Shown here: positions 1 to 6,254 of the stretch, piece by piece | How positions within the stretch are numbered: position 1 is the stretch's first letter | How the letters are laid out: each line of letters begins with the position of its first letter | NCBI GenBank assembly: GCA_019894735.1 | Contig: JAGXOB010000088.1 | Location: 1-8,837 of the forward strand | From: Promethearchaeota archaeon | GTDB taxonomy: Archaea > Asgardarchaeota > Lokiarchaeia > Sigynarchaeales > SOKP01 | Direction of reading: 5' to 3' | DNA length: 8,837 bases | The notes under the pieces: generated by a model | What the model saw: only the letters and a program-made list of their open reading frames with translations | The model's database searches: none | What the model was told of the DNA's origin: nothing | Made by a program: the position numbers and the translations under genes

Positions 1-1
1 T

Positions 2-148
2 CAGATAGTCGAAGTAGACATGCCTCACGCATTTGGTTTTCATCCTTACCAACACTCTGTCCATGCAGCAGCTATAAAAGGTGTCTCATACAATGCTATG
101 GGCGCTTTCTACGTCTATCCAATGTATCGTGAACCATCGGAATATTAG
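2..148 (+). CDS. Family 5 ABC substrate-binding protein, C-terminal tail (5' partial)
   Basis: Only the last 48 codons are present, reading in from the left edge and ending at TAG 146-148. The tail contains HPYQHSVHAAAIKGVSYNAM and ends in a tyrosine-rich stretch (FYVYPMYREPSEY). This resembles the usual end of family 5 (DppA/OppA-like) solute-binding proteins, where an 'iKGyvyNp' segment precedes an aromatic C-terminus. These proteins capture peptides, nickel or related ligands outside the membrane and deliver them to DppB/DppC-type permeases, and exactly such a permease/ATPase set follows downstream on the same strand. The family call rests on this short motif plus context, so ligand class cannot be judged. 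A T-tract follows the stop, so the binding protein may be transcribed separately from the rest. Confidence 0.7.
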   Translation, partial: QIVEVDMPHAFGFHPYQHSVHAAAIKGVSYNAMGAFYVYPMYREPSEY

Positions 149-187
149 GAATAAAATTAATTCCAAACAATTTAAAAATAAATTACC

Positions 188-196
188 TTTTTTTTT
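188..196 (+). terminator. T-tract, probable archaeal terminator after the binding protein
   Basis: There is a run of nine T on the + strand, 40 bases after the stop codon at 148 and with no hairpin in front of it. Archaeal RNA polymerase commonly terminates at such T-tracts. It would separate the binding-protein transcript from the downstream genes. The region is AT-rich, so a chance run is possible. Confidence 0.4.
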
Positions 197-215
197 ATTA
201 ATTATGTTTAAAATC

Positions 216-225
216 TTTTTAATTA
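216..225 (+). promoter_or_regulatory. Candidate TATA box for the 275-residue unknown gene
   Basis: TTTTTAATTA is centred about 27 bases upstream of the TTG at 248, the distance expected for an archaeal TATA box on a leaderless transcript. A second A/T box, TTTAAAAT, lies at 207-214. AT-rich background makes this a weak call. Confidence 0.3.
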
Positions 226-247
226 GATACTATCTCTACCTAATAAA

Positions 248-1075
248 TTGAAGTCATTTAAAAGAGATATTTCCCCCATTTGTTTTTATTTTGACGTGTT
301 ACCTACTAACTATTTTAAAGTTCCAATAATGCCAATTCCAATGAGAATTGACAAAGTAACGAATGGCGATCCAACACTCTTTATATTACCTGATTTCAAA
401 AAGTTGGATAACTTAGGAGAAAAATTAGAATTGTATCTCGATTTTAAATCATTTTTTACGATTGGAATTAATAATTTAATAGAATTCGCGAAAAAAAAGT
501 ATAGCGAGGATAACATTCGAACCTTAAAGGAAGTAACTATTAGAAAATGGCTCGACAAATCGTTAGATATCGTAGCTAAAATCCCCGATTTAATTGATGC
601 TCTTACATTTTTAATTTCTGAATTTTTAATTTTGTATTCAAATATAGAAAAAAAAGGATTAACTTACAATAGCGAAAATTATCGCCTCGAACTTATTCAA
701 TATTGTGACAACATGATTTTATATTTTCGAGAAAAAATTGAACAAAATAGCTTTAAAATTCAAACTAAAGGAGAACTACAAAATGTAAAGTTATATGTAG
801 AAAGAAAAAAAAAATATCACCCTCAAATTACTTCAATAGACATTATTGATGCTAAAACTAATCGAAGTAAAAAAATGTTCTTTGTTCCTTATTTGATTTA
901 CGATGATCTTCTTGATTGTTTTTTCTATGATAAAAAAATCTTAACCGAAGAGAAAAAAACACTAAACTATATAAATTTACGTGATTTTAATAAAATTATT
1001 ATCAAAAAATCGGATAATGATAACTCGTCTGGTAAGAGTTTTAATCTGAAAGATTTAAAATTGAACGATAATTAA
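248..1075 (+). CDS. Unknown soluble protein in the peptide-transporter locus
   Basis: This 275-residue protein matches no family I recognise. The first ~50 residues are mixed hydrophobic/proline-rich with a repeated P-M-P pattern (VPIMPIPMRIDKVTNGDPT, residues 25-43). Residues ~70-165 look mostly helical, with a hydrophobic stretch at ~112-131 (IPDLIDALTFLISEFLILYS) that is more likely a buried helix than a membrane anchor. Residues ~180-250 look like alternating strands, and the tail is polar and Asn/Asp/Ser/Lys-rich. No signal peptide, metal-binding cysteine cluster or nucleotide-binding loop is visible. The start is uncertain: TTG 248 is the only upstream option before an in-frame stop at 224-226 and has a TATA-like box at leaderless spacing, while the first in-frame ATG is at 329 and would remove 27 residues. 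It lies 11 bases before the membrane-protein gene, so the two are probably co-transcribed. An accessory role to the transporter is only inferred from position. Confidence 0.7.
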   Translation: MKSFKRDISPICFYFDVLPTNYFKVPIMPIPMRIDKVTNGDPTLFILPDFKKLDNLGEKLELYLDFKSFFTIGINNLIEFAKKKYSEDNIRTLKEVTIRKWLDKSLDIVAKIPDLIDALTFLISEFLILYSNIEKKGLTYNSENYRLELIQYCDNMILYFREKIEQNSFKIQTKGELQNVKLYVERKKKYHPQITSIDIIDAKTNRSKKMFFVPYLIYDDLLDCFFYDKKILTEEKKTLNYINLRDFNKIIIKKSDNDNSSGKSFNLKDLKLNDN

Positions 1076-1086
1076 TAGAGATTGTT

Positions 1087-1545
1087 ATGAAGTTTAAAAT
1101 TGAGTTCGGGAGACAAGGAAATTTTATTTTAGCATTATTACTTTTACATTTCGTATTTTTTGGATATTTATCCAATACTTACGAAAAGAACATCGGAGAT
1201 GGAATATTATTTTTATATAAAACTATTTTTAATCCTGTATCAATTTTCTCAGGTATAATACTTTTTGGGATCGTATTTATAATGGTCCTAAGAGAAAACT
1301 TTTTTGAATATGGCATTCGCAATAGCATATGGCTCATTCCCTTTATTATTGTAATGTCTTGGATTTGGTATTGGTTTATTAATGGCTTTGATATTTCTAT
1401 GATTGGTATTTATTTCATAAGAATAGAAACTTACATTAACATCTTGGTATTACTAGGTATAAATCTTTTATCGGCACTTCTTGCTGCTATAACAAAAGAA
1501 TCTTATGCTCGCTTTAGCAGAAGAATAAAAGAAATAGAAACATAA
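1087..1545 (+). CDS. Unknown four-helix membrane protein in the peptide-transporter locus
   Basis: This 152-residue protein is unrecognised. Four hydrophobic segments are visible at about residues 12-29, 48-67, 80-98 and 115-135, consistent with four membrane-spanning helices. The N-terminus is short and basic, and the C-terminal tail is also basic (SYARFSRRIKEIE, 139-151), so both ends are probably cytoplasmic. TM3 is aromatic-rich (SWIWYWF). It lacks the EAA loop of ABC permeases and is too small to be one. It begins 11 bases after the preceding unknown gene with no clear Shine-Dalgarno sequence and ends 40 bases before the DppB-type permease, on the same strand. It could be an accessory membrane subunit of the importer or an unrelated passenger; the sequence does not decide. 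Confidence 0.7.
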   Translation: MKFKIEFGRQGNFILALLLLHFVFFGYLSNTYEKNIGDGILFLYKTIFNPVSIFSGIILFGIVFIMVLRENFFEYGIRNSIWLIPFIIVMSWIWYWFINGFDISMIGIYFIRIETYINILVLLGINLLSALLAAITKESYARFSRRIKEIET

Positions 1546-1554
1546 TTTTTAAAA

Positions 1555-1562
1555 TTTAAATA
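1555..1562 (+). promoter_or_regulatory. TATA-like box upstream of the DppB-type gene
   Basis: TTTAAATA matches the archaeal TATA consensus (TTTAWATA) and is centred about 27 bases upstream of the ATG at 1586. If used, transcription would start almost at the start codon and exclude the Shine-Dalgarno sequence at 1572-1577, so this box and that site are hard to reconcile. It may be a chance match in an AT-rich gap. Confidence 0.25.
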
Positions 1563-1571
1563 AAGTACTTA

Positions 1572-1577
1572 AGGAGG
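1572..1577 (+). promoter_or_regulatory. Strong Shine-Dalgarno sequence for the DppB-type gene
   Basis: AGGAGG lies 8 bases before the ATG at 1586. It is the clearest ribosome-binding site in the window and fixes that start in preference to the ATG two codons later. It implies that the message extends upstream, probably from the preceding membrane-protein gene. Confidence 0.7.
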
Positions 1578-1585
1578 ATAAAAAA

Positions 1586-2605
1586 ATGAGTATGATAAAG
1601 TTTATTATTAGACGATTGATTGCCATGATACCCGTGTTATTTGGGACATTAACCTTAGTTTTCGTATTATCTAGATTAATGCCAGGAGACCCTATTTTAG
1701 CCTATCTTCCCGAAGGAAAAATAGATCCCGATTTGTATGCGCAAATGAGACACAACCTTGGATTTGATTTGCCAATATATGTCCAATATTTTAGGTATTT
1801 GGGGGATTTATTTGTAGGCAATTGGGGATATTCGATATCTATTAATAAAGGTCAAGATGTCTGGAGTCTTATTATGCAAAGATTACCACGGACCGTAGAC
1901 ATCGCAATTTTCTCGATGTTAATTGCGGGATTTCTGGGGATTAAAACAGGAGTAATATCCGCTGTGCATAGAAATAAACCCAAAGATACAATTCTGAGGG
2001 GTTTAGCACTAATTGGAGTAGCAATTCCAATATTTTTCATGGGAATGCTACTACAGTTTACCATAGGATATCTAGTGCCAATATTTCCTACGACGGGATT
2101 CAAAACATATGAGTATGGGAACCCCGAATATGTTACTGGCTTCAGAATTATTGATGCGTTTTTATCAGGAGAATTTTATATGATAGGCGACTATTTATAT
2201 CATCTCGTTTTACCGGTTGCGTGTTTATCATTCATAATTTTGGCTGGGATAACAAGACAAAGCCGCTCGAGTATGTTAGAGGTGTTAGAGCAAGATTATG
2301 TTAGAACTGCGAGAGCAAAAGGTTGTAAAGAAAAGGACGTTATAAATACGCATGCTCGAAAGAATTCACTAATTCCCACTATTACTGTAATAGGATTAAG
2401 TTTTGCTGGTTTATTATCTGGAGCAGTTCTAACTGAAACAACTTTTGGTTTGGTAGGTGTAGGAGAACTTTTAATCGCTTCTATAAGAGATGTTGACTAT
2501 TGGGTAATGAACGCGCTTGTATTTATAATAACAATAATGTTTGTATCAATTAACTTAGTAACTGATATAATTTATGCAATGTTAGATCCAAGAATAGTAT
2601 ATTAA
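1586..2605 (+). CDS. dppB: DppB-type peptide/nickel ABC transporter permease
   Basis: This is one of the two membrane subunits that form the channel of a family 5 (peptide/nickel/oligosaccharide) ABC importer. At 339 residues it has the normal DppB length. The N-terminal helix (~10-30) runs into the SRLMPGDPI motif (29-37) typical of DppB/OppB. Further helices lie at about 104-125, 139-165, 204-221, 263-284 and 307-331. The cytoplasmic EAA loop that docks on the ATPase is at about 237-264, with DYVRTARAKG followed by a conserved proline. The C-terminus LDPRIVY is the family ending. The start is set by AGGAGG at 1572-1577. The partner permease follows after 39 bases, and two ATPases lie beyond. 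Substrate could be peptides, amino-acid derivatives, metals or sugars; the permease sequence alone does not discriminate. Confidence 0.95.
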   Translation: MSMIKFIIRRLIAMIPVLFGTLTLVFVLSRLMPGDPILAYLPEGKIDPDLYAQMRHNLGFDLPIYVQYFRYLGDLFVGNWGYSISINKGQDVWSLIMQRLPRTVDIAIFSMLIAGFLGIKTGVISAVHRNKPKDTILRGLALIGVAIPIFFMGMLLQFTIGYLVPIFPTTGFKTYEYGNPEYVTGFRIIDAFLSGEFYMIGDYLYHLVLPVACLSFIILAGITRQSRSSMLEVLEQDYVRTARAKGCKEKDVINTHARKNSLIPTITVIGLSFAGLLSGAVLTETTFGLVGVGELLIASIRDVDYWVMNALVFIITIMFVSINLVTDIIYAMLDPRIVY

Positions 2606-2632
2606 TGATTATTGAATTGAAAGTAAAAAAAA

Positions 2633-2639
2633 GGATGAG
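2633..2639 (+). promoter_or_regulatory. Shine-Dalgarno-like site for the DppC-type gene
   Basis: GGATGAG lies 5 bases before the ATG at 2645 and partially matches the anti-Shine-Dalgarno complement. It supports this start and therefore the long N-terminal extension of the protein. Confidence 0.5.
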
Positions 2640-2644
2640 AATTA

Positions 2645-3646
2645 ATGAAACAAGAAGAAGTATATGAAGAAGAATTTGAATTAAAGCAAGAAAAAAATGT
2701 AATTAGTGCAGTTTTTTCATGGTTTATTAGTAATATTAAATTTCTCCTCGTACCAGGATCGAGAGTAGAGGAGCTGACTCAACGAGAAATAGAGTACGAA
2801 CGAGTAAGAAGCAAGAGAAAATTCATTCGTAGATTTAAATCGTTTTTAACAATTACCGGTATCGTATTGATTTTTGTCATCGCATCTTTTGCAGTTTTAG
2901 CGCCTTGGATATCTCCAGGCACATTCGTAGAAGCTAACGGGATATATTTTAATCAGTGGGGCCCTCCTAGCGAAATCAATCCTTTAGGACAAACTAGTTT
3001 TGGCCGCGACGTACTAACAAGATTAATATGGGGGGCAAGATCCTCTCTAACAATTGCCTTACCGGCAATATCATTAAGCGTGATATTTGGTGTTATGATT
3101 GGAATCATTTCCGCTTATTATGGTGGATGGGTCGATTCGATTATTATGAGAATTATGGATATCTTTCTTGCATTTCCAGGTTTGATCCTTGCTATGGTGT
3201 TTATCGCAATTTGGGGTCAAGAAATTCAATTTATTATGTTAGCGTGGGGGATTTTAGGTATTCCGTATTATTCCCGTTTGATTAGGGGGAATGTACTGCA
3301 AGCACGAAAATTACCCTATATTGAAGCAGCAAGAGTATCAGGAGCCGGAAGTTGGAGAATAATGTTTAAACACATAATGCCTAATGTAATACAGCCAATC
3401 ATAATATCTTTTACGTTTGACATTGGAGGAATCATTCTAAGTTTAGCAGGTCTTGCGTTTTTAGGATTTAGCGATCCTAGAATGATTGAATGGGGAAACG
3501 ATATTGCTGATGCTCGAGGCCACCTATATGATGCACCCTGGGCTTCTTTATGGCCTGGTTTTATTATCCTACTAACGGTATTAGGTTTTATGTTAGTTGG
3601 TGATGGTTTAAGAGACGCTTTAGACCCAAAACTAAAGAACTTATAA
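2645..3646 (+). CDS. dppC: DppC-type peptide/nickel ABC transporter permease
   Basis: This is the second channel-forming permease, expected to dimerise with the DppB-type protein 39 bases upstream. It has 333 residues. The first membrane helix is at about 67-87, followed by an extracytoplasmic segment ending in NPLGQTSFGRDVLTR (112-126), the DppC/OppC family motif preceding the permease core. Core helices lie at about 134-158, 171-190, 193-208, 248-274 and 303-319. The EAA loop is at 227-246 (EAARVSGAGSWRIMFKHIMP). The C-terminus GDGLRDALDPKL is characteristic. Compared with typical bacterial DppC, the cytoplasmic N-terminus is longer (~65 residues before TM1), beginning with an acidic stretch (residues 4-16) and followed by a hydrophobic segment (19-36) and a basic stretch (53-65). 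The GGATGAG site supports this start. Confidence 0.95.
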   Translation: MKQEEVYEEEFELKQEKNVISAVFSWFISNIKFLLVPGSRVEELTQREIEYERVRSKRKFIRRFKSFLTITGIVLIFVIASFAVLAPWISPGTFVEANGIYFNQWGPPSEINPLGQTSFGRDVLTRLIWGARSSLTIALPAISLSVIFGVMIGIISAYYGGWVDSIIMRIMDIFLAFPGLILAMVFIAIWGQEIQFIMLAWGILGIPYYSRLIRGNVLQARKLPYIEAARVSGAGSWRIMFKHIMPNVIQPIIISFTFDIGGIILSLAGLAFLGFSDPRMIEWGNDIADARGHLYDAPWASLWPGFIILLTVLGFMLVGDGLRDALDPKLKNL

Positions 3647-3669
3647 ATTTACTTTAAATTAAATATAAT

Positions 3670-3680
3670 TTTAATATATA
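3670..3680 (+). promoter_or_regulatory. Candidate internal promoter (TATA box) before the DppD-type gene
   Basis: TTTAATATATA is centred 25 bases upstream of the ATG at 3700, and no Shine-Dalgarno sequence lies between. This is the layout of an archaeal leaderless promoter, suggesting that the ATPase genes can be transcribed separately from the permeases. Confidence 0.45.
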
Positions 3681-3699
3681 CCATAGAAATAGATTAACC

Positions 3700-4962
3700 A
3701 TGAATACTATTGATAATAGTGAAAATTTAGAAGCAAATTCTTTTATAAAAAAGGATTTTTCTAAAAAACTACTAGAAGTTAAAGATTTAACGACTTATTT
3801 TTTTACTGAAGAAGGTGTTGTTAAAGCCGTTGATGGTGTTTCTTTCGATATTTATGAGGACGAAGTACTTGGCCTCGTTGGGGAAACTGGTTGTGGAAAA
3901 TCCGTTACTGCGCTCTCAATTTTGCGGCTCGTAAGAGCACCAGGGAAGATTATGAGAGGCGAAATAATTTTCAAGGGAACTAACCTTTTAAATTTAGATA
4001 AAAACGAAATAAGAGCACATCGTGGAAGTAAAATTACGATGATCTTTCAAGATCCTTTAAACTCCCTTAATCCCGTATTCTCTGTTGGTAAACAAGTAGG
4101 TGAAGTATTCTCACTGCACCAAAATAATGAAATGAAAAAACTTCGTGACGAGAAAGCCTTAGAAAGAAAAGAGAAACTCAAAGAGAAGAAGACTCTAGAG
4201 AAGAAATTGAAAGAAAGCGGTGAACGTCTATCGGAAGAGGAAAAGGAAGAACTCCAAAGAAGTATTAAAGAATTAAAATCAGAATATAATACTCCTCCTA
4301 CCATGAAAGACATACTAGCCGATGTTTCTTCTGATATAATTTCAGAAGTGGGAATAGCAGACTCTAAAGAGATCTTAAAAAGATATCCTCATGAATTAAG
4401 TGGTGGTATGAGGCAGAGAGTAATGATCGCTATGGGTTTATCATGCAATCCTGCACTTCTAATTGCTGATGAACCTACAACAGCCTTAGATGTTACTATT
4501 CAAGCTCAAATTCTTGATTTAATGAAAGCCTTAAAAGTAAAGTTTAAAACGTCACTCCTCTTAATTACCCACGATTTAGGCATTATCGCTGAAATGTGTG
4601 ATAGAGTAGCTGTAATGTATAGCGGTAATATTGTTGAATATGCTCTAGCAACAGATCTTTTTAATAATCCACGGCATCCCTACACAAAAGGATTAATAGC
4701 AGCTATTCCAAGTATTGAAAAGAGAGATTCAAAATTACATGTTATAAGAGGGATGGTCCCTAATTTAATATATCCTCCGTCTGGTTGTAGATTTCACCCA
4801 AGATGCGATGATAGAATGGAAATATGCGATAAAGTAAGACCTAAACTCAACGAAATAGGCGATAAATATTTTGTTGCATGCCATTTATTCGATGATGAAT
4901 ATAAAAATTCCCCTAAATATGAGTGGACTGATAAAGAAGATGATGCCTCGCATAGAGTTTAA
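3700..4962 (+). CDS. dppD: DppD-type ABC transporter ATPase with coiled-coil insertion
   Basis: This is one of two cytoplasmic ATPases that energise the importer. Walker A GETGCGKS is at 61-68, the Q-loop FQDP has its Gln at 117, the signature LSGGMRQR is at 233-240, Walker B LLIADEPT is at 253-260 (catalytic Glu 258), the D-loop ALD at 262-264 and the switch His at 291, so the site appears fully active. The C-terminal oligopeptide-transporter domain begins at HPYTKGL (326-332) and carries Cys 363, 369, 376 and 394, the pattern that binds a 4Fe-4S cluster in some DppD proteins. It is 420 residues, longer than the usual ~320-350. Most of the excess is a Lys/Glu-rich predicted coiled coil at about 141-203, within the helical subdomain. 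Start ATG 3700 has no Shine-Dalgarno sequence but a well-placed TATA-like box. The second ATPase gene begins 36 bases after its stop. Confidence 0.93.
   Translation: MNTIDNSENLEANSFIKKDFSKKLLEVKDLTTYFFTEEGVVKAVDGVSFDIYEDEVLGLVGETGCGKSVTALSILRLVRAPGKIMRGEIIFKGTNLLNLDKNEIRAHRGSKITMIFQDPLNSLNPVFSVGKQVGEVFSLHQNNEMKKLRDEKALERKEKLKEKKTLEKKLKESGERLSEEEKEELQRSIKELKSEYNTPPTMKDILADVSSDIISEVGIADSKEILKRYPHELSGGMRQRVMIAMGLSCNPALLIADEPTTALDVTIQAQILDLMKALKVKFKTSLLLITHDLGIIAEMCDRVAVMYSGNIVEYALATDLFNNPRHPYTKGLIAAIPSIEKRDSKLHVIRGMVPNLIYPPSGCRFHPRCDDRMEICDKVRPKLNEIGDKYFVACHLFDDEYKNSPKYEWTDKEDDASHRV
4120..4308 (+). other. Coiled-coil-like insertion region in the DppD-type ATPase
   Basis: These bases encode residues ~141-203, which are dominated by Lys, Glu, Arg and Leu (for example EKLKEKKTLEKKLKES, 158-173) with leucines in a heptad-like spacing and a possible turn at ESGERLSEEE. 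They lie after the Q-loop segment and before the signature motif, where typical family members have a short helical stretch. Boundaries are judged by comparison with remembered family sequences. A helical hairpin is the likely fold. Confidence 0.6.
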
Positions 4963-4986
4963 TTAACAGAATAAAATAAATCAGAT

Positions 4987-4993
4987 AAAGGAA
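4987..4993 (+). promoter_or_regulatory. Weak Shine-Dalgarno-like site for the DppF-type gene
   Basis: AAAGGAA lies 5 bases before the ATG at 4999 and agrees with translation from a message shared with the preceding ATPase gene. Confidence 0.35.
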
Positions 4994-4998
4994 ATAAA

Positions 4999-6114
4999 AT
5001 GACTATAATTGAAGAAAAAATGGAAGCAGGTCGGCGGGTGGACGAAGATATCCTCCTTTCAGTAAGAAACCTTAAAACATATTTTCCAATATTAGGAGGT
5101 ATGTTTAAAAGAAAAATAGGTGTTGTTAAAGCAGTTGATGGAGTCAGTTTTGACATTCGTAGGAATGAAACCCTTGGATTAGTAGGAGAGAGTGGATGCG
5201 GTAAAACCACAATTGGAAATACTCTTTTGAATTTGGTTGAACCTGAGTCAGGAGACATATATTTTGGGGGTCAAAGATTAACAAAACGTAAAGGATTGAG
5301 AGCTAAATTCCAGAAAAATCAACCAATTGAAACGATGAGCGAAATACAATATACTCATAAATTTCGCAAAAAGATTCAAATGGTATTTCAAGATCCCGAT
5401 TCTTCCTTAAATCCTCGTTGGAAAATTGTCAACATTATTGGTGAACCTCTTAAAATATTATCGGGTGTAAAAAAGAAGAGAGAGATTCGAAGAAGAGTCC
5501 TTGAGCTGTTAGAAACCGTTTCAATGAAAGCAGAACATTTAGATCGATATGCTCACGAATTCTCAGGCGGCCAAAAACAAAGGATTGTGATTGCCAGGGC
5601 GTTAGCCTGTAATCCTGAATTAATTATTCTGGACGAACCTACATCCGCGTTAGATGTATCAGTTCAAGCACAGATTTTAAATTTATTAAAAGAACTTCAA
5701 AAAAGATTTGGGTTGTCATACTTGTTTATTACCCACGATTTAAGTGTTGTTCAACATATAGCTGATCGACTTCAAGTAATGTATTTGGGTAAGTTCGTCG
5801 AAGGGGGAACCATAGAAGAAGTATTTTACAATCCAACTCATCCATACACTAAAGCATTACTCTCAGCAAGACCAACCTTCGATCCTGACGCAAAATCACA
5901 TAGGGTTATTTTAGAAGGTGATGTTCCTAGCCCCGTAAATCCTCCAAGCGGATGCGCTTTCCACCCAAGATGTTACGAGAGAGGAGATCATGCGGGATGC
6001 GATGTAAACAATCCCACAAGGATCGACTTAGGGGGTGAACACTATATGATGTGTGCACCTACTGGTAAAGAACAAGAAAAGTCATTTAAAGGAATGGAAT
6101 ATATTTCCGACTAA
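4999..6114 (+). CDS. dppF: DppF-type ABC transporter ATPase
   Basis: This is the partner ATPase of the importer, 371 residues. Walker A GESGCGKT is at 63-70, Q-loop MVFQDP has its Gln at 131, the signature is FSGGQKQR at 188-195 (Phe in place of the usual Leu, common in DppF), Walker B LIILDEPT ends at 215 with catalytic Glu 213, the D-loop ALD follows, and the switch His is 246. The C-terminal domain begins at NPTHPYTKALL (278-288) and has Cys 319, 325, 334 and 352, again compatible with an Fe-S cluster. The segment between strand FGGQRL and the Q-loop (97-122) is some 15-20 residues longer than usual and basic. With the DppD-type subunit it should form the heterodimeric motor under the DppB/DppC pair. 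The gene closes the transporter cluster; a T-rich stretch follows. Confidence 0.95.
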   Translation: MTIIEEKMEAGRRVDEDILLSVRNLKTYFPILGGMFKRKIGVVKAVDGVSFDIRRNETLGLVGESGCGKTTIGNTLLNLVEPESGDIYFGGQRLTKRKGLRAKFQKNQPIETMSEIQYTHKFRKKIQMVFQDPDSSLNPRWKIVNIIGEPLKILSGVKKKREIRRRVLELLETVSMKAEHLDRYAHEFSGGQKQRIVIARALACNPELIILDEPTSALDVSVQAQILNLLKELQKRFGLSYLFITHDLSVVQHIADRLQVMYLGKFVEGGTIEEVFYNPTHPYTKALLSARPTFDPDAKSHRVILEGDVPSPVNPPSGCAFHPRCYERGDHAGCDVNNPTRIDLGGEHYMMCAPTGKEQEKSFKGMEYISD

Positions 6115-6140
6115 TTAGATATTTTCAGCTAGTAACAAAC

Positions 6141-6159
6141 TTTATTTTTTTCTATTTTT
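6141..6159 (+). terminator. T-rich tract, probable terminator of the transporter cluster
   Basis: Sixteen of 19 bases are T, starting 27 bases after the stop of the DppF-type gene, without a stable hairpin. This fits archaeal T-tract termination and separates the transporter genes from the DUF362 gene. Confidence 0.45.
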
Positions 6160-6193
6160 ATATGTTATTATTATCATAATTGCAGTGTTTTTT

Positions 6194-6213
6194 AATTTCT
6201 AAATTCAGAAATT
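6194..6213. repeat. Perfect 7-bp inverted repeat upstream of the DUF362 gene
   Basis: AATTTCT and AGAAATT are exact reverse complements separated by six bases (AAATTC). The repeat lies about 42-61 bases before the ATG at 6255, just upstream of the likely promoter, where an activator site or an RNA hairpin could sit. Its AT-rich content makes chance occurrence plausible. Confidence 0.4.
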
Positions 6214-6220
6214 GCGTAAA

Positions 6221-6230
6221 AAAAATAAAA
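6221..6230 (+). promoter_or_regulatory. Weak TATA-like A/T box before the DUF362 gene
   Basis: AAAAATAAAA is centred about 29 bases upstream of the ATG at 6255, and no Shine-Dalgarno sequence is present in the gap, which suggests a leaderless or short-leader message. The match to the archaeal TATA consensus is poor. Confidence 0.2.
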
Positions 6231-6254
6231 TGTCCATCTTTCTAGTTACTAATC

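Noticed and set aside
310..558. Minus-strand open frame of 82 codons opposite the unknown 275-residue gene
   Set aside because: The + strand frame is much longer and lies in a consistent same-strand gene series; this frame has no promoter or ribosome-binding site.
1852..2103. Minus-strand open frame of 83 codons within the DppB-type gene
   Set aside because: It is antisense to conserved permease sequence, with no supporting start signal.
3028..3285. + strand open frame of 85 codons within the DppC-type gene
   Set aside because: It is out of frame with the conserved permease core, including the motif around residue 120.
4047..4313. Minus-strand open frame of 88 codons opposite the coiled-coil region
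   Set aside because: It is Ser/Phe-rich because it is antisense to Lys/Glu codons of the ATPase; it has no start context or family resemblance.
4959..5258. Minus-strand open frame of 99 codons opposite the start of the DppF-type gene
   Set aside because: It lies antisense to a strongly conserved ATPase including Walker A, with no recognisable protein.
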